Below, in pieces: positions 22,190 through 33,068 of a DNA stretch of 64,000 nucleotides. Position numbers and translations under genes: made by a program. Position 1 is the stretch's first letter; every line of letters begins with the position of its first letter. Below the pieces are notes generated by a model. It saw only the letters and a program-made list of their open reading frames with translations. It was not told where the DNA came from and made no database searches. The DNA is from Hemicordylus capensis (lineage: Eukaryota > Chordata > Lepidosauria > Squamata > Cordylidae). The stretch covers positions 97,319,501 through 97,383,500 of the forward strand of contig NC_069659.1 of the NCBI RefSeq assembly GCF_027244095.1, written 5' to 3'.

Positions 22190-24362
22190 CAGGAATGTGC
22201 AAAATGTTTTGACGTTGAAACATTTCGACTCAAAATGGGCCGTTTTGAGTGTTTCAAACTCGAAACAAAACACCCTTCAAATAAAGGGCCTGTTTCAAGC
22301 TCAAAACAAATCAAAACATTTCAACGTTTCAAGCACCATTTTGGAGGCCTGCTTTCCCCTTGCTGATTGGTTTCTGGCACTGACTTGCAATCTCCTTGCT
22401 TCTTGGTTGGCTTGTTATCATACAAATTAAATGTTATGTGCAACTGTCCCCTCATTGGTTAGGGAAAGGGAGGAAGAACACAGAAGGAGGGAATTTCAAA
22501 ATGTATTCAAAGGGACTGGGAGGCAGAGAAAGCCCTTATGCTTCTCTTGAAGAGGATACATCAGGAGAGGAGGGAAGTAGATTTTCTTTGGTGGTTTTCC
22601 TTTCTCAGCACTGAGTATAATATACTATGCTATTGCTGCTATAACTATCTGGTTTTGCTGGATCTCAGATTGACAAAGGCAGAAATTGGGTGCCTTCCTT
22701 CCTTGAGTAGTGGTTTGTTTTGTTTTTGAGATAGTGCTGTGACAAGCAATGGACAGTGGCAGGTGTGAGTGTGTGTGTGTAATATTTCTTAGTGATGATT
22801 GCTGTAATGAGCTCCATGTCTGGCCTTGAAATTAACTTGTGCTTCATTCACTGCTCTGGTCTACTCTGCAATCTGCACTGCAAGGTATACTCAGTCAAAA
22901 TGTGGCTGAAGTTACACTAGTTGAGTTTATGGCCGTGCTTGTTGTGAAGGGTGCTGCTGCCGTGGCAGCTGTTGCAATGCTAGGAAGTAAGGAGTCATAA
23001 TTGTATGTGAGAGAGCAACTTGCGCCACTGATGTTATAGCAATGGCAGTGGATTCTGGGTCAGTGATTCTTTTTTGGCCATTTTTAGGCTGTGTTTGAAA
23101 TGTGTTCTGTGTTGGGAGGGACAGATTCTTTTTTACTGTGAACGCAGCTTGTTCCAGCCATGGGGAACAATGGGTCAATTTGTTCCCCATGGGTAGTTCA
23201 GGCATGATGGGTGCTACCTACCACCCAAACCACAAACCAAATAGGCAAGTGGGTGGTTTTTAACTTTTTTAAAAAAATCATTAGGAGTTGGTAAAAATTT
23301 AAAAATAAGTGTCCTCAGTGGGTTTTGGGGAAAAGTTAAAAATTTGTTAAAAATCACCTTCTTGCCTATCTATTTTGTGGGTTGGGTGCTAGGTAGCACC
23401 AGGTGCGGAGCCAACCAAATGGTGGCCTGTGTTCTGTGCACATCCCCTCTAATGATGCCCCAGTTGTGTGATGTCACGTGCATGGGGGTGTGGCTCGGGC
23501 TTCAGAGAGCCCGAGTGAGCTTTCCCCATCCATTTCAGGCAGCGTTTGCTGCCTGACAGCCTTTATTTCCCTAACGGGGCAAAGAGGCACCTTTTACCGT
23601 GGTGATTCTCTTTATTTAGCAGGGGGAGAGTAACTGGCCCTATTCACCCCCAGCACAGTACTTCCAGTGACTGTTGCTGCTGTGTGTCTTAAGTTTCTTT
23701 TTAGAATGTGAGCCCTTTGGGGACAGGGAGCCATCTTATTTGTTTGTTATTTCTCTTTGTAAACCGCCCTGAGCCATTTTTGGAAGGGTGGTATAGAAAC
23801 TGAATTATATTATTATTATTATTATTTCTCTCCCTTCAGCAAGGGAAAGAGAAATAAATGCTGTCAGGCAGCAAGCGCTGCCTAAAATGAACAGGGGAGA
23901 GCTCACTCGGGCTATCCTAAGCCTGGGTCATGTCCCCTTTGCACATGACATCTCTTTCTCTCCCTCACTGGAAGGAAAGAAAGGGAAATAAAGGTTGTCA
24001 GGCAGCAAATACTGCCTGAAATGGACAGGGGAGAACTCACCCAAGCCACACACCCTTCAGCGGCCTTTTCCATTGGCAGCCTGGGTTCTTGAACCTGTTC
24101 ATATAATGGTGGCTCCGCCCCGGGTAGCACCCATCATGCCCTACCACCCAGCCTACTTTGCTATCCCTAGGAACTAGCCATGGGGAACAATGGGATGTTT
24201 CTAGTTTCCCCATTGTTTCCTATGGCTGAAACACTTGAAACATTTTGAGTTGTTTTGTCCAAACAGCCAGTTTGACAGCTGTTTTGACAGAACATTTTGG
24301 CTGTTTTGCATTTTGTTTTGAGCTTGAAACAAGACACAAAATCTGTTTTGTTTACATCCGTA
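22190..24362. mobile_element. Large composite hAT-like fold-back element
   Basis: A perfect 8-bp duplication GTAGATAT (22182-22189 and 24363-24370) brackets 2173 bp with related termini (CAGGAATGTGC and, read inward, TACGGATGT). The inner arms are inverted: ccatggggaacaatggg occurs at 23160 and 24179, and gcatgatgggtgctacc at 23202 matches the complement at about 24123. A non-LTR fragment (23590-23828) and gggctttcaggcagc-type inverted blocks are nested in the centre. No coding capacity is seen. Confidence 0.88.
23590..23828 (+). mobile_element. Non-LTR 3'-end fragment, family with L2-like tail (copy A)
   Basis: About 235 bp beginning accgtggtgattctctttat and ending in CCGCCCTGAGCC ... GGGTGGTATAGAAACTGAAT plus (ATT)n. 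It is nested in the fold-back hAT at 22190-24362. The same family recurs at 26525-26755 and, partially, at 11755-11912. Confidence 0.7.
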
Positions 24363-24706
24363 GTAGATATCACTGCTTGCTGTTCCTCAGTGCCCTCCTT
24401 CAGCCCTGCTATAGCTGGCTTATGACCCAAATGCAGGATAGAGCAACCCAATGGGCAATCATGGGAAGAGACTTCCTCCCTGAGGTGCAAGTACCCAACT
24501 GGAAGAGTAGGTCCAGAGAGCACCCTAAGAGGATCATATGCAGTTCATGTATATTTCACACAAGACAAGCTACTTGGATGTCCTAAACTAACTTCCAGCC
24601 ATATTGCTGCCTCAGAAATGCAGGGCTAACCACCCTGGCAATCTAGTGATGTTGGACTATTGCTCCCCCATACAGTTCTGTAAAAGTGGATATATAGTTT
24701 ACTTAC

Positions 24707-24856
24707 CAGTATATGTTCGTTGCTGCCTTTTATATAGCCAGATGCTCAGAATTATTGCAAGAATCACTATAGCAGTTGCAACACCACCTATGACTATGGC
24801 ATTTGTTTTAGGTTGATCAGGTTCTGCAGAATGACGGCTTGTATTGTTTATAGCAG
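24707..24856 (-). CDS. ICOSLG: ICOSLG exon 5, stalk, transmembrane helix and start of tail
   Basis: A 150-nt phase 1-1 exon (residues 229-279) with acceptor TTTCTTTAG and donor GTAAGT. It encodes a short polar stalk with one sequon (N-N-T-S), then an uncharged helix of about 22 residues starting A-I-V-I-G-G-V-A and ending I-I-L-S-I-W-L, then a basic stop-transfer Y-K-R-Q-Q-R. This fits a type I single-pass B7 protein. It is preceded by the IgC exon and followed, about 6.1 kb downstream, by the 36-nt cytoplasmic exon. Reading past the donor would add only Gly-Lys before a stop. Confidence 0.93.
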
Positions 24857-25436
24857 CTAAAGAAAAATAACATCAAAGGGTGGGGGAGGGAAGCAAACAG
24901 ATAATGTAGAACTGTGGCTCACTCAGAAGTGGACTATAGATAATGTAATGGCATCGTTTAGCATTTTAAACACTTACACCAGACTTGAAAATGCCATTGC
25001 ACACACACACACAAAAGTCAAAGTAAATTAAGGACTGCCTGTTAACAGATTGGTCTAGTATCCCTTTACTGAGTACACTTCATGTAAAAGGAACAGAAAC
25101 ATAAGTCATATTGATGTGTCATTAAGTATATCAAAGAAGCTCCATGCAGAGTTCTTAACTTCCCCCACTCCAGCAACTTTCCACAAGGCCAGCCAGATTG
25201 CATACTGCTTTGCAACTCTTAACACTGAAAGGGAAAGCCACACTGTGGCTTTAAAAAATAAAATCCAATCACTTTATAAGCCCATGGAGTTAGTAGCTTG
25301 TGCAATAGACCAGTTTTCCAAGATGTTCCTCCTACCATGTTTTCTGCAGCTTATATGGATCATGAGAAGTTCGAAACTCCGGTGCTTGGGAAAGTGTTTT
25401 TGTGGAGAGGAGGGATGAATTACGGAGATCTTCTCC

Positions 25437-25553
25437 CATCTCATACTGCACGGGAGATGTTAATGGTAAACCCCTTCTGTATTCTACCAAATACAACCAC
25501 AGGGCTCTGTGGTCACCAGGAGTTGACACCAACTCGACGGCACATTGTTACCT
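25437..25553 (+). mobile_element. Sauria-type SINE, 3' fragment
   Basis: Holds the body from catactgcacgggagatg and the tail GAGTTGACACCAACTCGACG-GCAC; the tRNA-like head is missing. Confidence 0.8.
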
Positions 25554-25902
25554 CCTCCTTAGCTTTGTTCTCCATTCCAGCCAATGGATGAGACAACTAG
25601 CAGCTGTCTCTCTCCCATCACACCAGAGGCCTCCCCATTCCCAGTTTTTCCTGTACTAAACCTTCTGTCCCAAATAATTTTGGATGCAACAGAAAAGGAC
25701 TGATATGATGGATGCTGATGGGCTTATCAGATTGTTGTTGGCAAGGCTGTTGTCAAAAAAGCAACTTCCCCAGTGACCGCAGTGATAAACTCAAAGAGAG
25801 GGGTGAGACAGGAGTGCTAGAGAGGCTACAAAAAGGTCAGAGTAGCTATAATCAACATGGAACAGTGTCTGGGTGGCCTGAAAAGCAGAGACCCGGGGGA
25901 AA

Positions 25903-25978
25903 GGTCTCTGAGCCATTTTTGGAAGGGCGGTATAGAAATCGAATAAATAAATAATAAATAATAATAATAATAAAAAGA
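25903..25978 (+). mobile_element. L2-type tail fragment
   Basis: TGAGCCATTTTTGGAAGGGC then GGTATAGAAATCGAATAAAT and an (AAT)n run. Confidence 0.7.
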
Positions 25979-26524
25979 TGGGCAGTGAAGATTTAAAGCT
26001 GAAAAATGGTGGGGCAGGCCAGCATATTTTAAAATTCAGAAGTGTGGGAGCTGTCCGTGAAAGCCCCCCATGGCCATGCCCACCCTGACAGCCAGAGAGC
26101 CCAAGAAGTCCGGGCCTCTATTCCTGCACGTTCCTCTTCCATTACAGCCCTGGGTGGGGACGAGTAGAAAAAGGGACTTCAGCAAAGTGTCACAAAAGGA
26201 CAAGAGGGACTGTGTGTTATGATCAGGAAGGAAGGGCCAGACAAGGGACCCTTCTGGGCTTAGAGACTGTGACCTAGACAGCTAGGGAAGGATAGCAGGG
26301 CCTTCTGTAGCCCCGGGAGAGCTCCAGGAATCTAAGCATTCCACAGGGAGTGGAAATCAATTAAGGAGGAGGTTTCTTTTGTCACTGCAGCACTATGACC
26401 TAACAATCCTGAGTGGGCAGAGAGGGAATAAGCTGAATGCATGCTGAAAATTCACATACTGGTTGAAACTATTTGTTGAGTGCCAAGCAGCACATTAATT
26501 ATTAGACCCTGATAACTGAGCAAA

Positions 26525-26755
26525 GAGGTATCTTTTTAAAGTGGCAATTCTCTTATGTTTAGTAATGGGGAAGCAACTGGCCCTATTCAAACCCAGCACA
26601 GCATATTTCTAGTGGCTGTTGCTGGTGTCTATCTACCTTATGCTTCTTTTAAAATCGTGGGCCTTTGGGGAAAGGAACCATCTTATTTATTACTTTTTCT
26701 ACGTAAGCTGCTTCGAGAGCTTTGGCTGAAAAACAGTATATAAATATTTGTTACA
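26525..26755 (+). mobile_element. Non-LTR 3'-end fragment (copy B of the family at 23.6 kb)
   Basis: Shares with copy A the blocks actggccctattca, agtggctgttgctg and agggaaccatcttattt (diverged), ending in a TATATAAATATTTGTT tail. Confidence 0.7.
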
Positions 26756-27224
26756 GAAGTCATAGTAGACCCATATGATTTCTTGTTCAGATTGGATTCC
26801 AATTCAAAAAATTTCAGCTGAAAACATAAGATTCCAAATTTTCATTTTTAAGCAACAAATGATCAAAAATGATCAAAGAGAGTTTATACTTCCAGACCCC
26901 AAGCAGAATGTTGCAGTAACATAAGAACGTTGTGAAATAACCACTGTTCCAGATTATTTCTTGTGCTAACAGAGGATGTTGCACAACATGGGGCACTAAT
27001 TGTTGCGAAATCTCTTATATGTCCCAGAAAAGATTGTCCACTGGTGGCTGTTCTACTTTCCAGAGTAGCCCAACCCACTCTGAGGCATATATATTTTTCG
27101 CATTGCAGAAGTTCCACACTAGTCTGGATCTCACACTTATAGGAACATGCCATCCAATGAATCTGATGGCCGAGTGAGTACTCGAACCTTGGTCTCCCTG
27201 CTCCTCATACAACCCTCTAACCCA

Positions 27225-27335
27225 GGAATAGCCAACCTTGGCTTTCCAGCTGTTGCTGAATTACAGCTCCCATCAACTCCAGCCGCAATCATCTTCACAA
27301 CAGCTGGAAAGCCAAGGTTGCCTGCCCCTGCTCTA
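27225..27335. mobile_element. Short palindromic MITE
   Basis: Pair ccaaccttggctttccagctgt / acagctggaaagccaaggttg around ttacagctcccatcaactcc. Confidence 0.8.
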
Positions 27336-27389
27336 ACATGCTTGGCACTCTGACACATTTGTCCTTCATTGCAAACTATGAATGAGAAC

Positions 27390-29083
27390 TAGGGGTGTGC
27401 AATTCGGGTTTTCGGGTGATTCGGCTCGGACCCGAACCGAATCACCCCTGTTCTGTTTTGTGCCCAAATCTGGGTCACCCGAATCACCCTTGATTCGGTT
27501 TCGGATACGGATTTAATCCGAATCTGAATCTGAATCAATTCGGGTGGGTAAAAAGGGGCCCAGGGGCAAAATTTTGTGGTGGGGTGGTAGTGCCTAATGG
27601 GTGCAGGCTACCACCCCAATTTCTGGGGGATTGGGCAAAGGGCTGATTTTTTGAGAATTTTTGAAGTTTTAGTGACTTTGGGGCAGTTTGGGGGCAGAAA
27701 GTGGGGCCTGGGGCAGAATAGTGGGGTGGGGTGGTAGTGCCTAATGGGTGGAGGCTACCACCCCAATTTCAGGGGGATTGGACAAAGGGGTGATTTTTTG
27801 AGAATTTTTGAAGTTTTAGTGACTTTGGGGCAGTTTGGGGGCAGAAAGTGGATCTGCCCCAAAAGAGTGGGGTGGGGTGGTAGTTCCTAATGGGTGGAGG
27901 CTACCACCACAATTTCAGGGGGATTGGGCAGAGGCCTGATTTTTTGGGAATATTTGAAGTTTGGGTGTCTTTGGGGCAGATTGGGGGCAGTAAGTGGATC
28001 TGCCCCAAAGGAGTGGGGTGGGCTGGTAGATTGTGTCTAATGGGTGGAGACTACCACCTGTCCCCAATTTCAGAGTGATTGGGCAGAGGGGTGAATTTTG
28101 GTGAATTTATGAGGTTTGTCTTCATGAGGTGAAGTGTGCTAAATTGATTACTTCCTCATATTATTCATAGTAATTGAGGTGTGAAAAAGTGAAAGTGGGG
28201 TCATGAGAGTTGTCTAATTGAAAAAAAATCTCTTTTGCTATGATAGAATGAGAATTCACACCTCAGAAAAAACTTCTGAGGTGTGAATTCTCATTCTATC
28301 ATAGCAAATGAGATTTTTTTCAATTAAACAACTCTCATGACCCCACTTTCACCTTTTCACACTTTCCTTTACTATGAATAATATGAGGAAGTAATCAATT
28401 TAGCACACTTCACCTTATGAAGACAAACTTCATAAAAATAAATTCACCAAAATTCACCCCCTGCCCAACCACTCTTAAATTGGGGATGGGTGGTAGCCTC
28501 CACCCATTAGACACTATCTACCAGCCCACCCCACTCCTTTGGGGCAGATACACTTTCTGCCCCCAATCTGCCCCAAAGACACCCAAACTTCAAAAATTCT
28601 CAAAAAATCACCCCTTTGTCCAATCCCCCTGAAATTGGGGTGGTAGCCTCCACCCATTAGGCACTACCACCCCACCCCACTATTCTGCCCCAGGCCCCAC
28701 TTTCTGCCCCAATATGCCCCAATCTGCCCCAAAGGCATGAAAATTTCAGAAATTTACAAAAAATCAGCCCTTTGCCCAATCCCCCTGAAATTGGGGTGGT
28801 AGCCTGCACCCATTAGGCACTATCACCCCACCCCACTCCTTTTGCCCAGATCCCATGCTATGCCCCCGAACTGTCCCAAAGTCACTAAAACTTTAAAAAA
28901 TCACCAAAAATCAACCATGAACCGAATCACCCGAATTTTTTGGGTCCGAAATTCGGGTGATTCGGCTCCTGCCCGAAAAATATTGGGGGACATCGGGGGT
29001 GATTCGGTTCAGCCCCAAATCACCCGAAATTGTTCATTTCGGGCACAGATCGTTCTGTGCCCAAAATTTTTTGCACATCCCTA
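27390..29083. mobile_element. Large hAT-like fold-back element (1.69 kb palindrome)
   Basis: Termini TAGGGGTGTGCAA and, read inward, TAGGGATGTGCAA are flanked by a perfect 8-bp duplication ATGAGAAC (27382-27389 and 29084-29091), the hAT hallmark. The two halves are inverted copies meeting near 28265, where gaattcacacctcagaa faces its complement. Each arm also contains tandem sub-units of about 150 bp (ggggtggtagtgcctaatgg). No transposase is encoded. It lies in the ICOSLG intron just after the IgC exon. Confidence 0.95.
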
Positions 29084-29122
29084 ATGAGAACGGATACAAG
29101 CAAAATACAAAAATCAACTTAC

Positions 29123-29395
29123 TGAAGGTGGTAGTCAGGTTTTGGTTCAGTTGCTTATTTTCAATGATACACTCTAATTTTATATTGGAAGTTCTTTTAG
29201 TTGTCAGTGTACTGGAAACTCTGAAAGTCCCATCAGGTTCTTCAGTGAACACTTGTTTTGCATCCAAGAGGCTGTTGTCTGTTTGATTTATCCAATAGAT
29301 GTTTCCTTTTGGATATCCATGGCTAGAACTGCAAGTAAAGTTCATTTCTTCCTCAGATTGCCCTGAACCTGTTAGAACTGGATTGCTGTAATTTG
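29123..29395 (-). CDS. ICOSLG: ICOSLG exon 4, IgC domain
   Basis: A 273-nt phase 1-1 exon (residues 138-229) with acceptor TTTTTCCAG and donor GTAAGT. It encodes the membrane-proximal constant-type Ig domain: Cys159 in N-F-T-C, Trp172 in I-Y-W-I-N, and Cys213 in K-L-E-C. The blocks G-Y-P-K-G-N-I-Y-W-I-N-Q-T-D-N-S and C-I-I-E-N-K-Q-L-N-Q-N-L-T are diagnostic for ICOSLG; mammals have G-Y-P-R-P-N-V-Y-W-I-N-K-T-D-N-S and C-C-I-E-N-V-L-L-Q-Q-N-L-T. Sequons are NYS, NFT, NQT and NLT. A large hAT-like fold-back element ends only 39 bp beyond the exon's donor edge. Confidence 0.97.
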
Positions 29396-30441
29396 CTGGA
29401 AAAAGAAGTAAAGGTGCTATAATTTTGCAACATTTTCCCAGCTTGCTCTACCACTTTTGGTAGTGTTATGAATATAAAGGCTGGAGGGAACATGATTTGG
29501 CAGGGAAGGGGAGGGATTTTCAACCTAGCTTGCAGCCAGCTTCTTGCCACCCTCCCAGTGGGGTGGGGACGCTGGCAGGAGCTTGGCTTCTCACTTTGGC
29601 TTCTCACTAGAGCAAGACTGAGCAGAACCAGAAGAACCAGAACATTGACAAGCATTTGAGGGAAACAGCCTCTCTTGGGATCAAACTGCCATGACATGCA
29701 ATCCTGTGTGGATGCAAAACAACCTGGTAAAGCACCCATCCTGAATTCCTTGCATTCTTATTAAAGGCAGAGTTCTAAGCAAAGCAGACTTAATCAAAAC
29801 ATTCTTCCTGGGAACATGGAAAGTCCCAGCCTAAAATGCCATCCAAGCAAGCTTCCAGACATCTAATTCCATTTGGCATAATAGAGCCCTTTGTCTTGAG
29901 ATTAATAAGGATATTTTACTGTTTTAAATTTTTATTATCACTATGTTTTCAATTTTGTCGAGATTTTTTTAACTAATTCTAATTTCAGCCTGTTTTAATT
30001 ATATACACTCAATTTATTGTTATATAGCTGTAATCTTTCTCTTCTGTTTTGGCTTGTGGCTGTAACATTAAATAACTTGAACTTGAGATCCATTTGAATG
30101 ATCACAAATCCACACATATCCTCTAGATCCTGCATTGAAAGGTTCCCCATTATCTCTTTTGTATGTCTTACTTTCCCTCCTTTGAAGTCATACAGGAAAA
30201 ACCTTTTAAGCAGTCTAGCTGCTGTGTTTATCTCCCAGTGTTGTGTTTTCCAGATAGGAGATGGCAGTGCTTAAACTTCTTCTCTATTGCCCTGGGAAGC
30301 CACCCAGTTGGTGCACTGTGAACATGCTCCCTTACCTCAGTTTCCCCTCAAGTATGCTCACAAGGCTGATGCTACACTGAGTCTCCATCCTAGGTCTCCA
30401 AATAGTCTCCATTCCTCCTTGTTCCCCTTTACACAGACTCG

Positions 30442-30738
30442 CGTGGGAGAGTCTTGTTGTGGTAGCAAGCATGACTTCTCCCCTTAGCTAAGCAGGGTCT
30501 GCCCTGGTTGCATATGAAAGGGAGACTACATGTGAGCACTGTAAGATATTCCCCTTAGGGGATGGAGTCGCTCTGGGAAGAGCAAAAGATTTCAAAGTTC
30601 CCTCCCTGGCTTCTCCAAGATAGGGCTGAGAGAGATTCCTGCCTGCAACCTTGGAGAAGCCGCTGCCAGTCTGTGAAGACAATATTGAGCTAGATAGACC
30701 AATGGTCTGACTCAGTATATGGCAGTTTCCTATGTTCC
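30442..30738 (+). mobile_element. 5S-rRNA-derived SINE, copy 1
   Basis: The segment GCTAAGCAGGGTCTGCCCTG-GTT (30487-30509), then GGGAGAC and TGAGCACTGTAAG, follows the 3' half of vertebrate 5S rRNA, which contains GCTAAGCAGGGTCGGGCCTG-GTT and GATGGGAGACC. The downstream body ends gactcagtatatggcagttt-cctatgttcc. The 5S promoter boxes are therefore the likely origin of this SINE head. Confidence 0.85.
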
Positions 30739-31030
30739 ACACGGCTGAGATCCTGCCCACCCCAATCCCCTAGGAAGTTGTATGTGATGCATTATTATTG
30801 CCTAGAAGTGGAATCCTAGACTGCGGAGTCCAGAACTGCTAAGGCTGGACTGTTCCTTGTGTGGGTTTGCTATGGGCAACCCCCTGTACTGGTCTGCCTT
30901 GGAAACCACAGTGTTCCCCACTGCTAGCTGTTGGCATTCAGAGTACCTTAGCCCTGACAGTGTCAATCCAGCACCATTGGGGTCACTCACAAGACACCTA
31001 ATCAAGGACAATTATAAAGCTGCTCTTTAT

Positions 31031-31347
31031 AGGAGAGGAGAGCTAGTGTTGTGCAAGCAAGCATGAATTGTCCCCTTTGCTAAGCAGGGCCCACCATGGT
31101 TTGCATTTGAATGGGAGACTACATGTGAGCACTGTAAGCTATTCTCCCTCAGGGGTGGGGGTCACTTTGGGAAGAGCACATGCATGCTTGCATGCAGAAG
31201 GTTCCAAGTTCCCTTTCTGATATCTCCAAAATAGGGCTGAGAGAGATTCCTGCCTGCAACTTTGGAGAAGCCGCTGACAGTCTGTACTGAGCTAGATGGA
31301 CCAAAGATCTGACTCAGTAGAGGGCAGCTTTTATGTTCCTATGTTTA
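31031..31347 (+). mobile_element. 5S-rRNA-derived SINE, copy 2
   Basis: About 600 bp from copy 1 in the same orientation, with the same 5S-like block (GCTAAGCAGGGCCCACCATG-GTTTGCATTTGAATGGGAGAC) and the same body and tail, diverged by scattered changes and small indels. Confidence 0.85.
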
Positions 31348-31424
31348 TTCTACCTTTCTCTCTTCCTCCTCCTCCATCCACCTACATTCCAGCACTTACC
31401 AGCTACCTGGCTAACCAAGCCTCT

Positions 31425-31510
31425 ACCTCAGGCCTGCTCAGCTTAGGCCCCCAGCTGCTGTTGGACTGTAACTCCCATAACCCCCAGCCACAGAATGTTG
31501 CCCATCTGAG
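31425..31510. mobile_element. Short palindromic MITE, half copy
   Basis: aggcctgctcagcttaggcc-cccagctgctgttggactgt-aactcccataa matches one arm of the 61.7-kb copy; the other arm is missing. Confidence 0.6.
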
Positions 31511-31887
31511 CTCATCATTCAGACTAAATCCACTCTTTCCATAGTCTGTCACAATAAATAGCAGAGGATTAGCATGGAATCAGCACAGGGGCAGAACAAA
31601 TCCTCTGGGACTTGCCCTTACACTGCTGCATTGGCATGTTCTTAAACCGTGAACCTATCATGATGACACAGTCCCAATAAAAGATGCATCTTCTCATCAA
31701 TGCTTCCAAATGGCCCTCATTTTTGCAGTGGGTGTTAGTGAAGGAATGCCTCTCATTTTATGACACACCACCACTCTGGCTGAAATGTATTAAAATACAA
31801 TGTGCTAAGCCCCCCAAGGCTTGTTTGTTTGTTTTGTTTTGTTAGCCTACTTTCCTTAAGGAGAGTAAGTTGAAGAGATCACCCAGC

Positions 31888-31888
31888 T

Positions 31889-31938
<50 letters not shown>

Positions 31939-32130
31939 GTCCGTCCGTCCGTCCGTCCCTCCCTCCCTCTATCACAGTGCCTGCACCGATTTGAACCAAA
32001 TTTGGTACAGTTGTAGGGACACATGGGGCATTTCAATGGTGTAGTTTGTGATGATGTCATCTACACCAGTTGAAGATGGTAGGCACATGAACATTTGAGA
32101 CACAAGTGGGCTAACCTGTGAAGATGGTAA
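31888..32130. repeat. (GT)n(CCGT)n microsatellite plus single satellite unit
   Basis: A (GT)n run of about 45 bp passes into (CCGT)n and (CCCT)n (to about 31968), then one unit with gatttgaaccaaatttggta and gtttgtgatgatgtcatc, as in the 2.5-3.1 kb array. Confidence 0.9.
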
Positions 32131-32714
32131 TTATCAATTCAGATTATTGAAAAAAGAAAATGGGCAGATTAGTTCTTACCAGAACTTCTTGTTAAGTTTA
32201 GCTCCATATCCCTTGCCCCCACAGGTAAATTTAAATCATGATTTGTCATTTCAGTGGAGAGAAGAATCTGAACACATACCCAAAAGAGGTACATGCCAAA
32301 ATCTATATTGCTCTGATCCATTCCTTCACACCGGCTTGCTGCTAGGTGGGAGCATCTCTCCTGAGAGAGCAGCTCTCTGTGCACAAGGCAGAAGGGGACC
32401 AATCAGTGGTAGGGGTCTCCTTCCTAAAGAGTCATGCACACTATAGGGGGTAGGGAAAGATGCATTATGGAACCGTATTGTCCCTGATGTGTTAGCACAA
32501 TGCTGTATTTAAAACACTCTTGCTATTCTGTTCTTGTGAAGAGTTCTCTGTAACTCAGAAACTCATACACTTTCAGACATATTTTACCTATGCAATGATC
32601 TGACCTCAATACAGTTTTGCAAAAGAAGAGGAATTTAGGCGAGAATGTCCATTTGGTCATCTGGATCACTGACCTATGTTTTGTCAAAAGTTGTTATGAA
32701 AGAGAGGTGCTTAC

Positions 32715-33068
32715 CTGCTACTTTGAGGGTTATATATGTATGCTGAACGACTGCAAAGACGACATTTTCATTTCTTTGTATAATACATTCATACTTGTGC
32801 TCATCTTTACGACTGATGTTTAACAGCGTCAGAGAAAAGTCACCCTCCTTCAGTTTTTCATTAAATCGAGTCCTGTTGCTGAATTCTCTGCATTGGTGAC
32901 TTTGATCTTCATCGGGATAATAGGCGGCCACGTAGCAATACAACGATGTGTTTATTTGCCAATGAACTCTAAACTTATTTAAGATGAACACTTCTTTTTC
33001 TTTCCTATGATAATGGCATTTTAGTTCAACAGTATTTCCTATTATGCCCTTGACTTCTGTTTCATTCA
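32715..33068 (-). CDS. ICOSLG: ICOSLG exon 3, IgV domain (ICOS-binding)
   Basis: A 354-nt phase 1-1 exon (residues 20-138) with acceptor CTTTGTAG and donor GTAAGC. It encodes the membrane-distal IgV domain that contacts ICOS. Visible landmarks: B-strand Cys37 in V-E-L-K-C, C-strand Trp56 in V-H-W-Q, the G-D-F-S-L-T-L-L-N-I-S E-strand block (mammals have G-D-F-S-L-R-L-F-N-V), and F-strand Cys114 in D-E-H-K-Y-E-C. The start, N-E-T-E-V-K-G-I-I-G, parallels mammalian Q-E-K-E-V-R-A-M-V-G. Four N-glycosylation sequons are present (NET, NTS, NRT, NIS). Cys64 and Cys79 are extra and could form a second disulfide on the C'-D side; I do not recall them in the human domain. Confidence 0.95.

Noticed and set aside
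30487-30545. 5S rRNA-like sequence
   Set aside because: Only the 3' half of 5S is represented, joined to a SINE body that recurs at 31 kb.
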